This document shows positions 1-9,981 of a stretch of 64,000 nt of DNA, piece after piece. Each line of letters starts with the position of its first letter. Position 1 is the first letter of the stretch. Position numbers and translations under genes: made by a program. The stretch is from Globodera rostochiensis (Eukaryota; Nematoda; Chromadorea; Rhabditida; Heteroderidae): contig JAEVLN010000009.1 in NCBI GenBank assembly GCA_018350325.1, positions 2,401,007-2,465,006 of the forward strand, given 5' to 3'. A model generated the notes under the pieces. The model was not told where the DNA came from and made no database searches. It worked only from the letters and a program-made list of their open reading frames with translations.

Positions 1-438
1 CAAAATTTCCTTATTTTGTTTTATGTAATTGATTTAAACAACTTTAAATATATCTTTTTGCTCAAAGATTTTGCGGTCTATTTTTGGGTTAAAATTAAAT
101 TTGTTATGACTCAAAAATGTGTTTCGTATAACATTTGAATTATCATCGACTTAAAAAGTAGTTGTTTTTCTAACATATATTTCTTAAAATCATGGCACGT
201 TCGAAATTATTCTGCTCTGTTTCAATAGTTTAATTAAATTTTACTTCATAATTATTCATCTATTATTTTTTAAACAACTTAAAGTTAAATGTTTAAGGTA
301 TTTAAGATTACACCAATAACTAATATTGAATTCATTAACAGGTTGATAAAAAAAGTGTTTGTTTTTTATCGTTACAAATATTTGTATATCAATATATATA
401 ATTTAATCCATAAATGTTTAGAATTGTATTTTTTTAAA

Positions 439-955
439 TTAGTGGTTTTATTTTATTATTTTAATTTTATGTAATTTCAATTTTTAATTGGAAATTTAGG
501 TTTAATAATATTTTCTAAATAGAATCATAGTAGATCCCTTTGCAGAGACTTTTCCTTATTTTAATTTAAAATTTAGCTTCTCCTAATTTAACCATTTATG
601 CAATTTTTTATTCAAATATTTTAATAAAATTCGCGATAGTAAATTCATTACATTTCCTTTGACCATTTCAGCGGCAACATATGTGTAAATTTTTAAAAAA
701 ATAATATCATACATTATCAATATAAAAGCTGTGCGTTGAAGCTGTGAAAGTTGAACAGTGCCATTGGCGTTTGTTTTTTATTTTAATATTTTTTGACTAG
801 TTTTAAAATATATTTAATTTCCCATTTTGGGTTGTATTGGCAATAAAATCTTCCCACATTCATATCAATTCTTTCATATAATTACTTATAAGTAAAGCTT
901 TTTTTCTATGGATTACTCTAATCGTAGCTTAATACAATATAACCAAATGTTATTT
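439..955 (+). repeat. Left arm of a 12-kb-apart inverted repeat
   Basis: Reverse complement of 12620-13233. Shared blocks include GACTTTTCCTTATTTTAATT, CCTTTGACCATTTCAGCGGC, TGAAGCTGTGAAAGTTGAAC and ACTCTAATCGTAGCTTAA. T-rich on plus. It lacks the 120-bp island block carried by the other arm. Confidence 0.85.
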
Positions 956-2584
956 TGTTTGTTGGCAAGAAATTAAAAATAAGTACTTTTTCGTTAATTT
1001 TAAAGATTAGCATTTATTCAATTTTTATTCACATTGCACGCTAATTAATACAAAAAAAATATCATTTATTTTGAGAAAAATACCAATATATTATTAGCTA
1101 TTTATTAAACTAAAAATATTATTTAATTGATGCTAATCTCCACGAGATACGCTACTCGTCTTCAAAACCACTAACAAAAATATGCTTAATTTTGTATCAC
1201 AACTAACATCATAAATAAATAAAGATGAACAAAAAACGAACAAAAAATGCTGTTCAGTGTTACTTATATTTTTGAAGTCCATCGATTTAATCACCGAAGA
1301 CAATTCGCCACACAAGTTCTATAACATAAAATGCGACATGAAACGCAACCAATTGCCAAAATTATTATAAAAATAAACAACCAAAAACCTTAAGTATTTC
1401 ATTATTAAAACTTATTATTTTTAAATAGAATCATAGTCCTATTCAAGCTTCATTGACAGAGAATCATCTAATTATGGCAAAAAGATTTAAAAATAGATAA
1501 ACTAAAACTTAACTTAAAATAAGAGTAATTTTATATTTAAAACTAAAAAGATAAAGTCGAATCTTTGTATACTGATTATTGATAATATTTTAACTCCGTA
1601 ATATGCGGTTTATTGGACTTGTGTTAGTCACATAAATGTATTTGAATATATAAACATGATTTGCGCAAATAAAGTCAATAGAATCCTAAATAAATAAAAT
1701 GGAAAGTTAATAAATATGACAGCAGGCTATTATTAATAAAATTATTTTATTTATATAGTAATGATCGAATAAAGTGTTTATATGTGAAATTTAAATGCGG
1801 CAATTTCACTTATAATGCTGATTTTTTAGGAGTTTTAAAAAAAGAATGATACTGGTTTCAAATAAAATGTTTTTTTAAGAAACCAAATTTTTTCAATTAT
1901 TCAATGCAATAAAGTTTAATAATAAGTAGTGAAAAATACTGGTCAACTTACACATCAAAGAAAAAAGCATCTTTGTGAAAACCAATTAAAAAATAAACCC
2001 AAAGTGATATATTAAAAAAATCAAAAAACTTTTGATTTGTGAAAGCTGCTAACGCGACAATTATAAAAATCGGAATTAGCATACAATTTACATACAAAAT
2101 TAATCATTATTAAAAGTAAAATATTCTAAAATGCAAATTGATATAATTTACAAATCAAATTGCAAATTGCCAAATTTAAACAGTGTTCAACACTCAAAAA
2201 TTGTAAATTATATAGTTTTACCGTTAAGATAATAATAATTTTAAAAAATAGCTACAAAATTAGGTTAAATAAATTTTAATTTTAATTGTTAAAGCTTATC
2301 AGGGAATATGGCTGGCACCGCAACTTAAAATTGGGGCTTTTAAATTGTTTTAAAGATTTAAATAAATTCAATAAAAAATAAAACAACTTATAAAGGAAAA
2401 AAGACTAACAAAAAGTAAAAGCTTATATAAAACATTTGGTTTTTATTAAATTAATATGATTATTTGAAAGTTTTGAAAGGTTGTTGTTTAAAAACTAAAA
2501 TTTTAATCTAATATTGGTTTATAAGAAAATTTTATTTGAAATCATGAAACTAAAATATATTATGTAAAGAAAAACAGAAAACAT

Positions 2585-2690
2585 CAGGTAATATCATGAA
2601 GTTCATAATCTTTGGGCCCTTTGCCAACGTCCGGAACAAGCCATACAACTCGTCATTTGGGATAAATAACATTGGTTACAACTGAATTGA
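2585..2690. other. GC-rich coding-like island, strand unresolved
   Basis: Plus reading: an ATG-led frame (MKFIIFGPFANVRNKPYNSS, then FGINNIGYN and TGA) preceded by CATCAG. Minus reading: an ATG-led frame (MLFIPNDELYGLFRTLAKGP, then KIMNFMILPDV) after an in-frame TAA. Both are stop-free over the island and I cannot choose. Flanks are A-rich on plus. Confidence 0.2.
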
Positions 2691-3041
2691 CTTCAGTTTG
2701 CTTAAATACATAAATAATAATTATAATAATTAAAAAACATATAAATACACAAATAACAAATATTTTAAATTCCTTAAAATAAAACTATGTTAATTAAAAT
2801 GACGAACTATGTGTATTTGTAAAAAAAACAAAAGTTGATTCCTTTCACATATTTTATTATAAGTTGTTTTACATATTTTTATAAATTCAATTAGTAATTA
2901 AATTCAGATTAAGATATTAAATTTCATAGGTGTATTTTCGCCATCAACTTTCCATTCCTTTATGCGTAATATTTTGCTTATTTTGTTTTTATTTTATTAT
3001 ATTTGCTGTATAATATTTCATATAAATTTTTTCTAACATTT

Positions 3042-3224
3042 TTAACAGAATATTTTATATTCAAACCATTTGAGAAATTCCAAAGCACACCAGACGCCTC
3101 GCTCATCACAACAGAGCCCAAACTGGACATAAATTACAAAACTAAAATTTAAAATGAAAAGTTTAATATTACATTTAATAAATTCCGCTTGAAATTGCTG
3201 TTGTCCTTTTATTTTGATGAACAT
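3042..3224 (-). CDS. 60-codon frame over a GC island; alternative plus-strand exon
   Basis: The minus frame gives a Cys/Trp-containing stretch (VQFGLCCDERGVWCALEFLK). The plus strand offers a competing exon: acceptor TTTTTAACAG ending at 3048, then an open frame KPFEKFQSTPDASLITTEPK, LDINYKTKI and TAA at 3156-3158. Strand is unresolved. The plus reading has the better acceptor, while the minus reading agrees with the adjacent minus-strand blocks. Only the GC island at about 3075-3130 looks coding-like. Confidence 0.25.
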   Translation of the reverse strand: MFIKIKGQQQFQAEFIKCNIKLFILNFSFVIYVQFGLCCDERGVWCALEFLKWFEYKIFC

Positions 3225-3448
3225 CTCATCTCAATGCAACCGGCTCGCTTATTATTTGTCAAGAGCAAATAGTGTTTGAATTCTTAAGCTTCATTGTAAA
3301 AAGGCTCTAATTCTTATGATAATTTAAGTTTACGCTTAAATTTTTTTCTTAAATTAATTCTACTCGATATAGAAAATGTGCTTTCTGAATTGACTTACAT
3401 ATTACACTTAAAAGTTAATCAATAGATCTGTCTGTATTTAAAGTTTAT

Positions 3449-3706
3449 TTATCTTTTTATTTTAAAAAATCCACGCTCGAATCGGGAAAGCTGTACCTCC
3501 CATTTGTGCCTCACATATATCTCCCGGATAAAGACGGAATTATCCCGAACTGTGTACAAATCTGGGACCGGGAGAGGAGTCCAGAGTGAACTTATGTCAA
3601 AAGTAATTTTTAAGGTGTTATTGTTTAGCTTTTTATAGCGCTGGTTTTCATTGTTTTCAACTTTTTGTTTTTTATTGTCAACAAATCCAAGCGTTTTTGC
3701 ACTTAT
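3449..3706 (-). CDS. 85-codon stop-to-stop open frame, probable exon
   Basis: The minus strand is open from after a TAA at 3707-3709 to the TAA at 3449-3451. The 5' part is Lys/Asn-rich and the 3' part, over the GC-rich island at 3470-3600, has balanced composition (ISSLWTPLPVPDLYTVRDNS, VFIREIYVRHKWEVQLSRF, ERGFFKIKR). The frame contains no Met, so it must be internal or terminal exon sequence. The plus strand also reads open across the island for about 38 codons, followed by a possible GTGAAC donor. The minus reading is preferred because it is longer and agrees with neighbouring minus-strand open blocks. Function unknown. Confidence 0.35.
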   Translation of the reverse strand: MSAKTLGFVDNKKQKVENNENQRYKKLNNNTLKITFDISSLWTPLPVPDLYTVRDNSVFIREIYVRHKWEVQLSRFERGFFKIKR

Positions 3707-3985
3707 TTAAAATTTTTGGTACTTTATTTAGTTAATTTTACATCGTTAAAACAAAAATATTGGGGTTTTAGCAAAGTTATTTGCGTCGGATCGGGTCTTT
3801 GTGAACACCATTAATCGAGATTATATTAAATTTTGTGTAAATATATGTTCAGTTTTAAGAAAATCGTTTTTACAAGTGGAAGTTAATTTATTTGATCGAG
3901 CTCGTTGTTGATTTGGCAAATTTTTACTGGATGACATTTTATAATCTGCAAATCTACATATTTCAACAATACTTTGTGGAAAAAG

Positions 3986-4183
3986 CTAAAATGCACATAA
4001 AGAATTATTGATTTTAAATTCTATTTCACAAAAAATAAACAGATATTTATTAAAGGCCGTTATATAATCCTCCGCAAAAAATAACTGGACAACTACTTCC
4101 CTAAACAATTTTTTTTTCAAAATTCTAAAAACCATCTTAAGAATGCGTATAGCCAAAAAAATACATAAAAATGTCGGAAACAA
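3986..4183 (-). CDS. 65-codon ATG-led frame in the same minus-strand cluster
   Basis: Starts MFPTFLCIFLAIRILKMVF, a hydrophobic N-terminus compatible with a membrane or signal segment, followed by RILKKKLFREVVVQLFFAED and an AT-rich tail. It sits between the open blocks 4222-4410 and 3449-3706 on the same strand. Base composition is close to the surrounding AT-rich DNA, so an accidental frame is a real alternative. No splice signals were assigned. Confidence 0.2.
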   Translation of the reverse strand: MFPTFLCIFLAIRILKMVFRILKKKLFREVVVQLFFAEDYITAFNKYLFIFCEIEFKINNSLCAF

Positions 4184-4221
4184 AAAAAATAAATAAAGAG
4201 CACATTTATTTAACGAATGAA

Positions 4222-4410
4222 TTAGAAATTTAACAACACTTTAATATTGTATTGGTAAGTTTTTTTCTTCATTCCAATATTTACATAAAGCTTGGCCCAT
4301 CTTCTTTTACCTAAGTCGAAGAATTGAACAGCGTTCGATATGCGAATATGAGTATTTTTTTGGGTTTTGGGTTCGTTACTTGGATTTTTAAGAGAGGCTA
4401 AGTCGAACGG
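4222..4410 (-). CDS. 62-codon stop-to-stop open frame, probable exon
   Basis: Minus-strand block bounded by TAA at 4411-4413 and 4222-4224. The middle is protein-like (HIRISNAVQFFDLGKRRWAK, then LYVNIGMKKKTYQYN). Possible donors lie inside it: TTAG|GTAAAA after FFDL, and TAT|GTAAAT after AKLY. No clear acceptor was found at its 5' side. It lies just upstream, on the same strand, of the open blocks at 3986-4183 and 3449-3706, so the four blocks may be parts of one gene. Not recognised. Confidence 0.3.
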   Translation of the reverse strand, partial: PFDLASLKNPSNEPKTQKNTHIRISNAVQFFDLGKRRWAKLYVNIGMKKKTYQYNIKVLLNF

Positions 4411-4849
4411 TTAAACTCTTAGTTTCTTTCTTTTTAAAACAGGATTGTTATTTTGTATTTATTTATATTAAAACCTACAGTTTATAGTTTACAGAATTTC
4501 GTTTAAGACATAGCTTAAAAAAGTTGTAATTTTATCATACATTTGAGTATTATGTACAAATATTTTATTCATATCTTTATTATTCAAATTAATTTAAATA
4601 AACATTGCAATTCTCCTCGCGAATTATACCAGTATTATTTCGTCAAATTTAATTTTTTGGCTTCAATGCAGTAATTTTTGTATAGTTGATAACTTATTTT
4701 CCATTTATTTCAATCTTCCTTATTTTTTTACCAAATCCTATAATTTAAGTATGAATAATTAAAAGATTAGAGATAAAAAACATAAGCTCCATATAATATT
4801 TAAAATTTAATTTTGTAAATGTTATTTATTGGCTCCTTGTCTAATTTTT

Positions 4850-4966
4850 TTAAATTTTTATTAATATACAATATTTTGTCGCGCGTGTATCGGCGAGGGA
4901 AAAATCATTTTCACCAATTTGCTCACCTCTGGTGACTCGCTGAACGCGTTTTTTTGATTGTGATTT
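4850..4966 (-). CDS. 38-codon open island, probable exon
   Basis: The minus frame reads RVQRVTRGEQIGENDFSLAD, then TRATKYCILIKI and TAA. The island 4880-4950 is about half GC in a T-rich plus strand. Plus strand is also open (RACIGEGKIIFTNLLTSGDS), and an AG|GTGAGC donor-like site lies on the minus strand at about 4925. Strand is therefore uncertain. It may belong to the same minus-strand unit as 3449-4410. Confidence 0.22.
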   Translation of the reverse strand, partial: KSQSKKRVQRVTRGEQIGENDFSLADTRATKYCILIKI

Positions 4967-5409
4967 TTATTATTTATAACTTCGACCTTTTATATTTTAT
5001 TTTAACCATCAATTTATGATTAAAAAATTTTTTTATAAATATATCTGTAAACCTAATAAATTATTAAAACGTTTTTTTTTGTTATAATTTGTATTTAAAA
5101 TTTTAATGAAATTCTGTCGAATGTTATATGCATTAAAGTTGTTGCATAATTAAGATTTAACTAAGACCGGAATTTCTCTTTTCTATCAATTATATTTGAA
5201 CTTTAATAGCAGTTTGATAATGTCAAATTTAGTCCGCAATGTACATAAATTATTAAATTAGGCAATTGTGTTTTGGTGATTGTTAATGTTTTGTCTTTTT
5301 AATTTCAACAACTTAATTAATACCAATAAATTATATTATCTGTTTTTCACATCTTTTTAATTATTAATTTTAATGTTCTCAACGCTTGTTAATTAATTTT
5401 GGTTAAATA

Positions 5410-5475
5410 AATGTTGTAGAGCGAGATTTTTCGAGACGCCTCCCGCCTGGTCAGCTTGAAATTAATGGTTGTTTA
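5410..5475. other. GC-rich coding-like island
   Basis: Minus: acceptor TTTCAAG then LTRREASRKISLYN. Plus: acceptor TTGTAG then RDFSRRLPPGQLEING. Both readings are stop-free; neither is recognised. T-rich flanks favour minus by the local rule. Confidence 0.18.
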
Positions 5476-5594
5476 ACTTCTAATTTTATTAATTTTGCCT
5501 GGGAACTTACCAAATTTTGATTAGAAATTGCAATAATTTTGAATATTGTTAAAGTTTTTATTTGTTAGTTTAACATTTCCTAATTTATTCTAAA

Positions 5595-5745
5595 TTTTGT
5601 TTAATGCCATTGGCATACCCGCCAAAGAAAAGCATGGTAATTATCACCAAATGGGTATAATTTGAATAAGATAGTTGTTGGGGTTAATGGTGCTCGGAAA
5701 GGCAGATTTTGGGAGCAGTGTAATGAATGGGCGTAAAATATTTAT
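5595..5745. other. Pair of GC-rich islands, possible exons
   Basis: The islands at 5603-5655 and 5683-5745 read open in several frames. On minus the upstream island gives LRPFITLLPKSAFPSTINPN and the next gives YPFGDNYHAFLWR followed by a GTATGC donor-like site. On plus the first gives LFNAIGIPAKEKHGNYHQMG. I see no basis to choose. Confidence 0.15.
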
Positions 5746-6617
5746 GAATACTTTTTTTAAACTTAACTTATTATTAAAGTGTACTTAGCGAATTTATTTT
5801 AAAAATAAAGTTTATATTACTAAACATTTTTATTTTAAAAATTGTAAAGATTATCTGCATAATTTTATGTCTTGGTTAAAATCGTTAATTTCACATATTT
5901 TTGCTCTGCCTTTTCACCGTTCATGCCAAATTGTTTTAAATTTATAATTTTTGTTTATAATAAATAAATTGTTATTTGCACGATCGCCTGTCATAAATTT
6001 TAATGGAAAAATTCAATTCGTCGATATTAAATTAAAAATCTTTTAACTTTAATTCTTTATATTTTGAGTTTTTTATTCGCCAACTTGAACAAAAAAATTT
6101 AATTAGAATACGCACCTAAATTTTTAATTAAACAAAAGAAAATGCAACTATTTTCTTCCGATAAAAGTATTTTAATGCGAATTGGACTACTGATTCTTTG
6201 CATAATAAAGGGGCATAAAATTCATTTATCGATGATGTGTTAAATAAATTACCGATTTAAGATTCAATAAAATAAAGTTATTAAATAAAATATGCACTTA
6301 TATTGCCATCCTAAAACAGAAATTATTGAAATTTAAAATTAGCCACCGTGACCTGTGTTTGCTGGTAATTACATTTAGATGTAGTCATAAGATACCCATT
6401 TATTTGTATCATTTGTAGCAATTAATTTTTATTTAAATGAATTTTACTGTATTTTATATTAATCGATGGCTTTTTTATTTAAGTCATTTTTTGTTAATTT
6501 GCGTAAAAAATCGTGCTTTACTTATATCGCTCTAAAATTCATAATATTTTCCGAATGAGTTTCTTATATTTAAATCATAATTCTTAAACGTTTGCAAACA
6601 AAAATTTAAAACGGTAA

Positions 6618-6669
6618 TTTTTTTGAAGTTTGAACTACTCATCATAATTTATTTTAAATTATGTTAAAA
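6618..6669 (+). repeat. 52-bp direct repeat with 7296-7346
   Basis: Both read TTTTTTGAAGTTTGAACT, then (A/T)CTCATCATAATTT and on to TATGTTAAA. A GC island and candidate exon lie between the copies (7132-7260). Confidence 0.85.
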
Positions 6670-7131
6670 TATGGTAAAAATATATCTAAAGTAATTGACT
6701 TAAATGTTATTTTTTAATTTTTATGTTATGCTGTAATCGATGTTTTCTCCGTTCATTGTTACCGGTTTTCTGTGATTTAATTTATAGATATTTTATTTAT
6801 CAAACAATAATTTCTAATGTTAATTATATAAATATAATCGTACCTCAATTTTGTTAGACATTTTATTATTTCAAAGATTTTTTAATATAGGGAATAATTT
6901 TAAACTTTTAATAATTTTCATCTTTGCTTTTACCAAATTCAATTAAAAGGAAATCACAAAGTAAGTCGTTTAATAAAATATTTTGCATTAAATCCTATTT
7001 TGGATTATTTAAAAAATGTTTTTTTTCAACAAATTTTTAAATATGCTGTTGTATTATTTATTAAAATATCTTAAAAAGGTCTCTTTATTTAACAATTTTA
7101 GCTTTTAGAGAATCAATGTTTTATTTCGGCT

Positions 7132-7260
7132 TCATTCAAAATAGAATTTGATTTTAAAATATTGTGAACATTGAGGCATCCTTTGCGGCACGCTGTCGAC
7201 CATACGTTTCTTACGGGTTAAGTCGAGGTTGGTGTTTAATTTTTTCAGTGACTTATTGTT
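7132..7260 (-). CDS. 42-codon open island, probable exon
   Basis: Minus frame NNKSLKKLNTNLDLTRKKRM, then VDSVPQRMPQCSQYFKIK, ending in TGA. The GC-rich core spans 7164-7235. The plus strand has a 60-codon frame over the same island, so strand is not proven. The T-rich plus strand around it fits the local pattern of A-rich sense strands. Nothing recognised. Confidence 0.22.
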   Translation of the reverse strand, partial: NNKSLKKLNTNLDLTRKKRMVDSVPQRMPQCSQYFKIKFYFE

Positions 7261-7783
7261 TTATTAAAATTTATTTTATACACATTTTTATTGAGATTTT
7301 TTTGAAGTTTGAACTTCTCATCATAATTTATTTTAAATTATGTTAAACGGCCTGGTCAAAACGTACCCAACGAGACACATCCTTACACCATAGCCTTATG
7401 GAAACTCCTCTCTATAAAAATATAAAATTTATTGTTTATACATTAAATTTTATTTATATTTAAACACAAAAGTTTTGTGTAAAGGGCCACAAATGGAAAT
7501 GCACAAAATTAAAGGTAAATTGTTTATATTTTTAAAAGAGTTTGGTCGATTGATTTATACTGTATAGAGTAACAATATCTGTTATTTATTTTGTTTGCAC
7601 TTTGACCATCAAAAACAGTTTCTCATAGACAATAAAATAATAAATTGGATGAATTTGTGTATTAATAATTAATGGCTCATTATTACATTGTAATCCGCGA
7701 TTGAGACAATTAGAGTTATTGATTTAGTAAAAGCCTGAAATTATACTATTCAATTTGAATTACGTTTATTTTATTTATTTTTT

Positions 7784-7948
7784 TTAATGAAAGATTTTTC
7801 TACTTTTATCATAAATATAAATTATTCCGTTATCTCTTGGCATGGATCGCACGGTGTTCAAATCATTCCGGAAATGCTGCTTCCTATGCGCTATAAACAC
7901 TGTTACTTTTGTATGTATTTCGAGCATTGAGCTGGGATTCAGAAGATG
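7784..7948 (-). CDS. 54-codon open island, probable exon
   Basis: Minus frame between TAA at 7949-7951 and TAA at 7784-7786. The core is protein-like (VTVFIAHRKQHFRNDLNTVR, then SMPRDNGIIYIYDK). An acceptor-like AAAAGTAACAG lies immediately before VFIAHR, and GTAGAA after YDKS could be a donor. Plus strand also reads open for about 30 codons. It is superficially similar to beta-strand blocks of nucleic-acid-handling domains, but this is too weak to name. Confidence 0.25.
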   Translation of the reverse strand, partial: HLLNPSSMLEIHTKVTVFIAHRKQHFRNDLNTVRSMPRDNGIIYIYDKSRKIFH

Positions 7949-8492
7949 TTATAGGTTAACACCTTTATGTTATTTTATATTAATTTTACGTTTTTTTGCT
8001 TTGGTCTTTTTATCAATATAATTTTAAGGAATGAGTCTTGTGAAATCGAGAAATAAATAATTAATAAATTATTTTGATTTTTATAAATTGTATGAATTTA
8101 CACTGATTAAATTATTCGGACGAATACAAGCGTATAAATTACTTTAAATTTAAAATTTCATAATAAGCAAGCGAAAATTAATTATTAATTTCAATATGAA
8201 ATTATTCAATTAAAGTCTAAATATTATGCTTTAATACAAAAATAAATAAAATCACAAAATTTTAATATGAAACAAAGTTCTCTCAAAACAAGAGATTTAA
8301 TTGCAGCTAATCTAATAATGAATATTTATTGATACGAGAACTAACATTATAAATTACGATATTGGGTTTAGAATAAAATAAAAATAAACTCACCATACAA
8401 CGCACAAGTAATATTGAAGTAAGAAAAAAATAAAATTCAGAAAGACTATTTAACGTTATAATAATTCATAAATTAATAAAAAATGGTGGTAG

Positions 8493-8642
8493 ATTAAAAA
8501 CCATAAAACAAATAAATGTAACTTAATATTTTCTGGCTCAAATAAATATTCGACAATAAATTTATCAAAAGTAATGACGAGCCAGCAAATTCAGAACGAA
8601 GCCTTGTCACAGTGGCAAAATTATATGAAAATAAAGCCTTAA
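8493..8642 (+). CDS. 49-codon open island, possible exon
   Basis: Plus frame contains FSGSNKYSTINLSKVMTSQQ, then IQNEALSQWQNYMKIKP and TAA. The C-terminal half lies on a GC-richer island. Minus strand is equally open (acceptor-like TTATTAAG then ALFSYNFATVTRLRSEFAGS). It lies about 700 bases from the end of the minus-strand coiled-coil gene and could also be one of that gene's neighbours on either strand. Not recognised. Confidence 0.18.
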   Translation: MKNHKTNKCNLIFSGSNKYSTINLSKVMTSQQIQNEALSQWQNYMKIKP

Positions 8643-9300
8643 TAAATAATTCGGATATTTATAATTGCAACATCAATAACACCATTTCTGATTAAAAATT
8701 TTACTGCATTTATCAATTTAAAGTTTACCAAATAAAACAACACCAGCGAAACGGGAACAAAATTTTTAATATTCACAACACCTTGAATTTGGCTTAATCA
8801 AAATTTCATATAATAAAATAATAATTAAAATCCACAAGTTAAACGCTAAGCGTGCGAGAGTTTAAAAGAATGAGTGTGAAGGTATTCAATCAATTTAAGC
8901 CGGATTCCACAAGAGCATAGAGACTCATAAATAATAAATTTTCTTTATAAAACTTATAAAAACATGGTGCACGAACAGTTTATAAAAAAATCAATTCAAA
9001 TAGAAATGTAATATTAATGCAAAAAACAATGCATTTACAAATGAACTGGGAGAGAAATTGGCACATGTGATTCATACCTATCAAAATTGTTAACTATTAG
9101 TTCAAATATAATTCTCGGGTTTTTTTGATATAGTAAAATCGATCTACAAGCAAGAGGAGGAAATATATACAGTCTATAGAAATTAAATAACAATGTCAAA
9201 CAGTGAATACCATGTTAATTCAAAACTCTAATCACATAAAATAGTTTTTTTTTAAATAATCAGTAGTACTCGGAGCTGGATTAATCGGCGTGTCGTTGTC

Positions 9301-9699
9301 TCATTCCATATTCTGCTCCTCCGACGTCTAAAATTTTTTTTGATAAACCATAAGGGGGGGGGGGGGAATTTCACCTTGGACGAGGCACCAACTCCTCGTT
9401 TACGCTTTGTCGATGGCTCCCCATCCTGCGAACTCGGCATAGCGAACTGACGAAGACGGACCAACTCTTCCTTTTTCTCTTTTAAAGCGGACTGAAGCCC
9501 GACCTGCAATTTTTTTTGGGATATTTATCCTTTTTAATCTCTAATTTCGCCCCAAAAATACCTCTAACTCGCTCTTTCTGACCAACTCATCGTTTTTCTC
9601 TTTCAACTCGACCTGCAATTTTACACAATTGATTTGGTAAATTTATATTTTTTAATAACTCATTTCGTCCCAAAATACCTCCAAATTTTTCTTCTCCTG
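9301..9699 (-). CDS. 3' end of a multi-exon coiled-coil gene with tandemly duplicated exons
   Basis: Four exons read on the minus strand: 9699-9679 (21 nt), 9612-9562 (51 nt), 9503-9375 (129 nt) and 9327-9301 (27 nt, ending in TGA). All introns are phase 0 and GT-AG (66, 58 and 47 nt); the first two share the donor GTATTTT and acceptor TTGCAG. The peptide is heptad-like and charged (QEKKNLE, VELKEKNDELVRKSELE, VGLQSALKEKKEELVRLRQ), then a Ser/Lys/Arg-rich tail (PSTKRKRG) that could act as a nuclear signal, and ends TSEEQNME. The first two introns are alignable with each other and the exons repeat the motif EKxxELV, so the exon-intron unit was duplicated. The last intron holds a 13-base C run. 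Upstream exons must exist but are not securely found. No family is recognised; coiled coils are not diagnostic. Confidence 0.62.
9354..9366 (+). repeat. Poly-G tract (13) in the last intron of the coiled-coil gene
   Basis: Homopolymer directly beside the GTGAAA donor (sense strand poly-C). Confidence 0.9.
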
Positions 9700-9897
9700 C
9701 TGACGAAAAAAAAGTAAAAAAGAACATAGCATATAGTAAAATTAATAATAGTAATTAAAATAATATTTTGGGAAAGATGTCTTCATTGATTTATTTTATT
9801 AAAAATAAAAAATTTAAAAATACCTGACGCCCTATTAAACTAAAGTACTAATTTATACCAGTCGGTCGAATACAATCCAAATTAAAAGATAAGATAA

Positions 9898-9981
9898 TTA
9901 AATTTGACTTTCCATAAGTTTTTTGACAGTTAAGCTTGCTCTTATTCTGATGTTGTGCGCCTTTACGAAGGGGCTAACCAT
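9898..9981 (-). CDS. Possible upstream exon or small ORF before the coiled-coil gene
   Basis: A GC-richer island carries an ATG-led frame of 27 codons (MVSPFVKAHNIRIRASLTV, then KKLMESQI and TAA) on the minus strand, about 200 bases upstream of the first clear exon of the coiled-coil gene. It could be the first exon of that gene, but I could not fix a donor that joins it in frame. A microexon ending at the CAG|GTATTT near 9830 would be one bridge. Composition and position are the only support. Confidence 0.25.
   Translation of the reverse strand: MVSPFVKAHNIRIRASLTVKKLMESQI

Noticed and set aside
289..474. 61-codon ORF
   Set aside because: Composition matches the AT-rich background, and its end overlaps the inverted-repeat arm; expected by chance.
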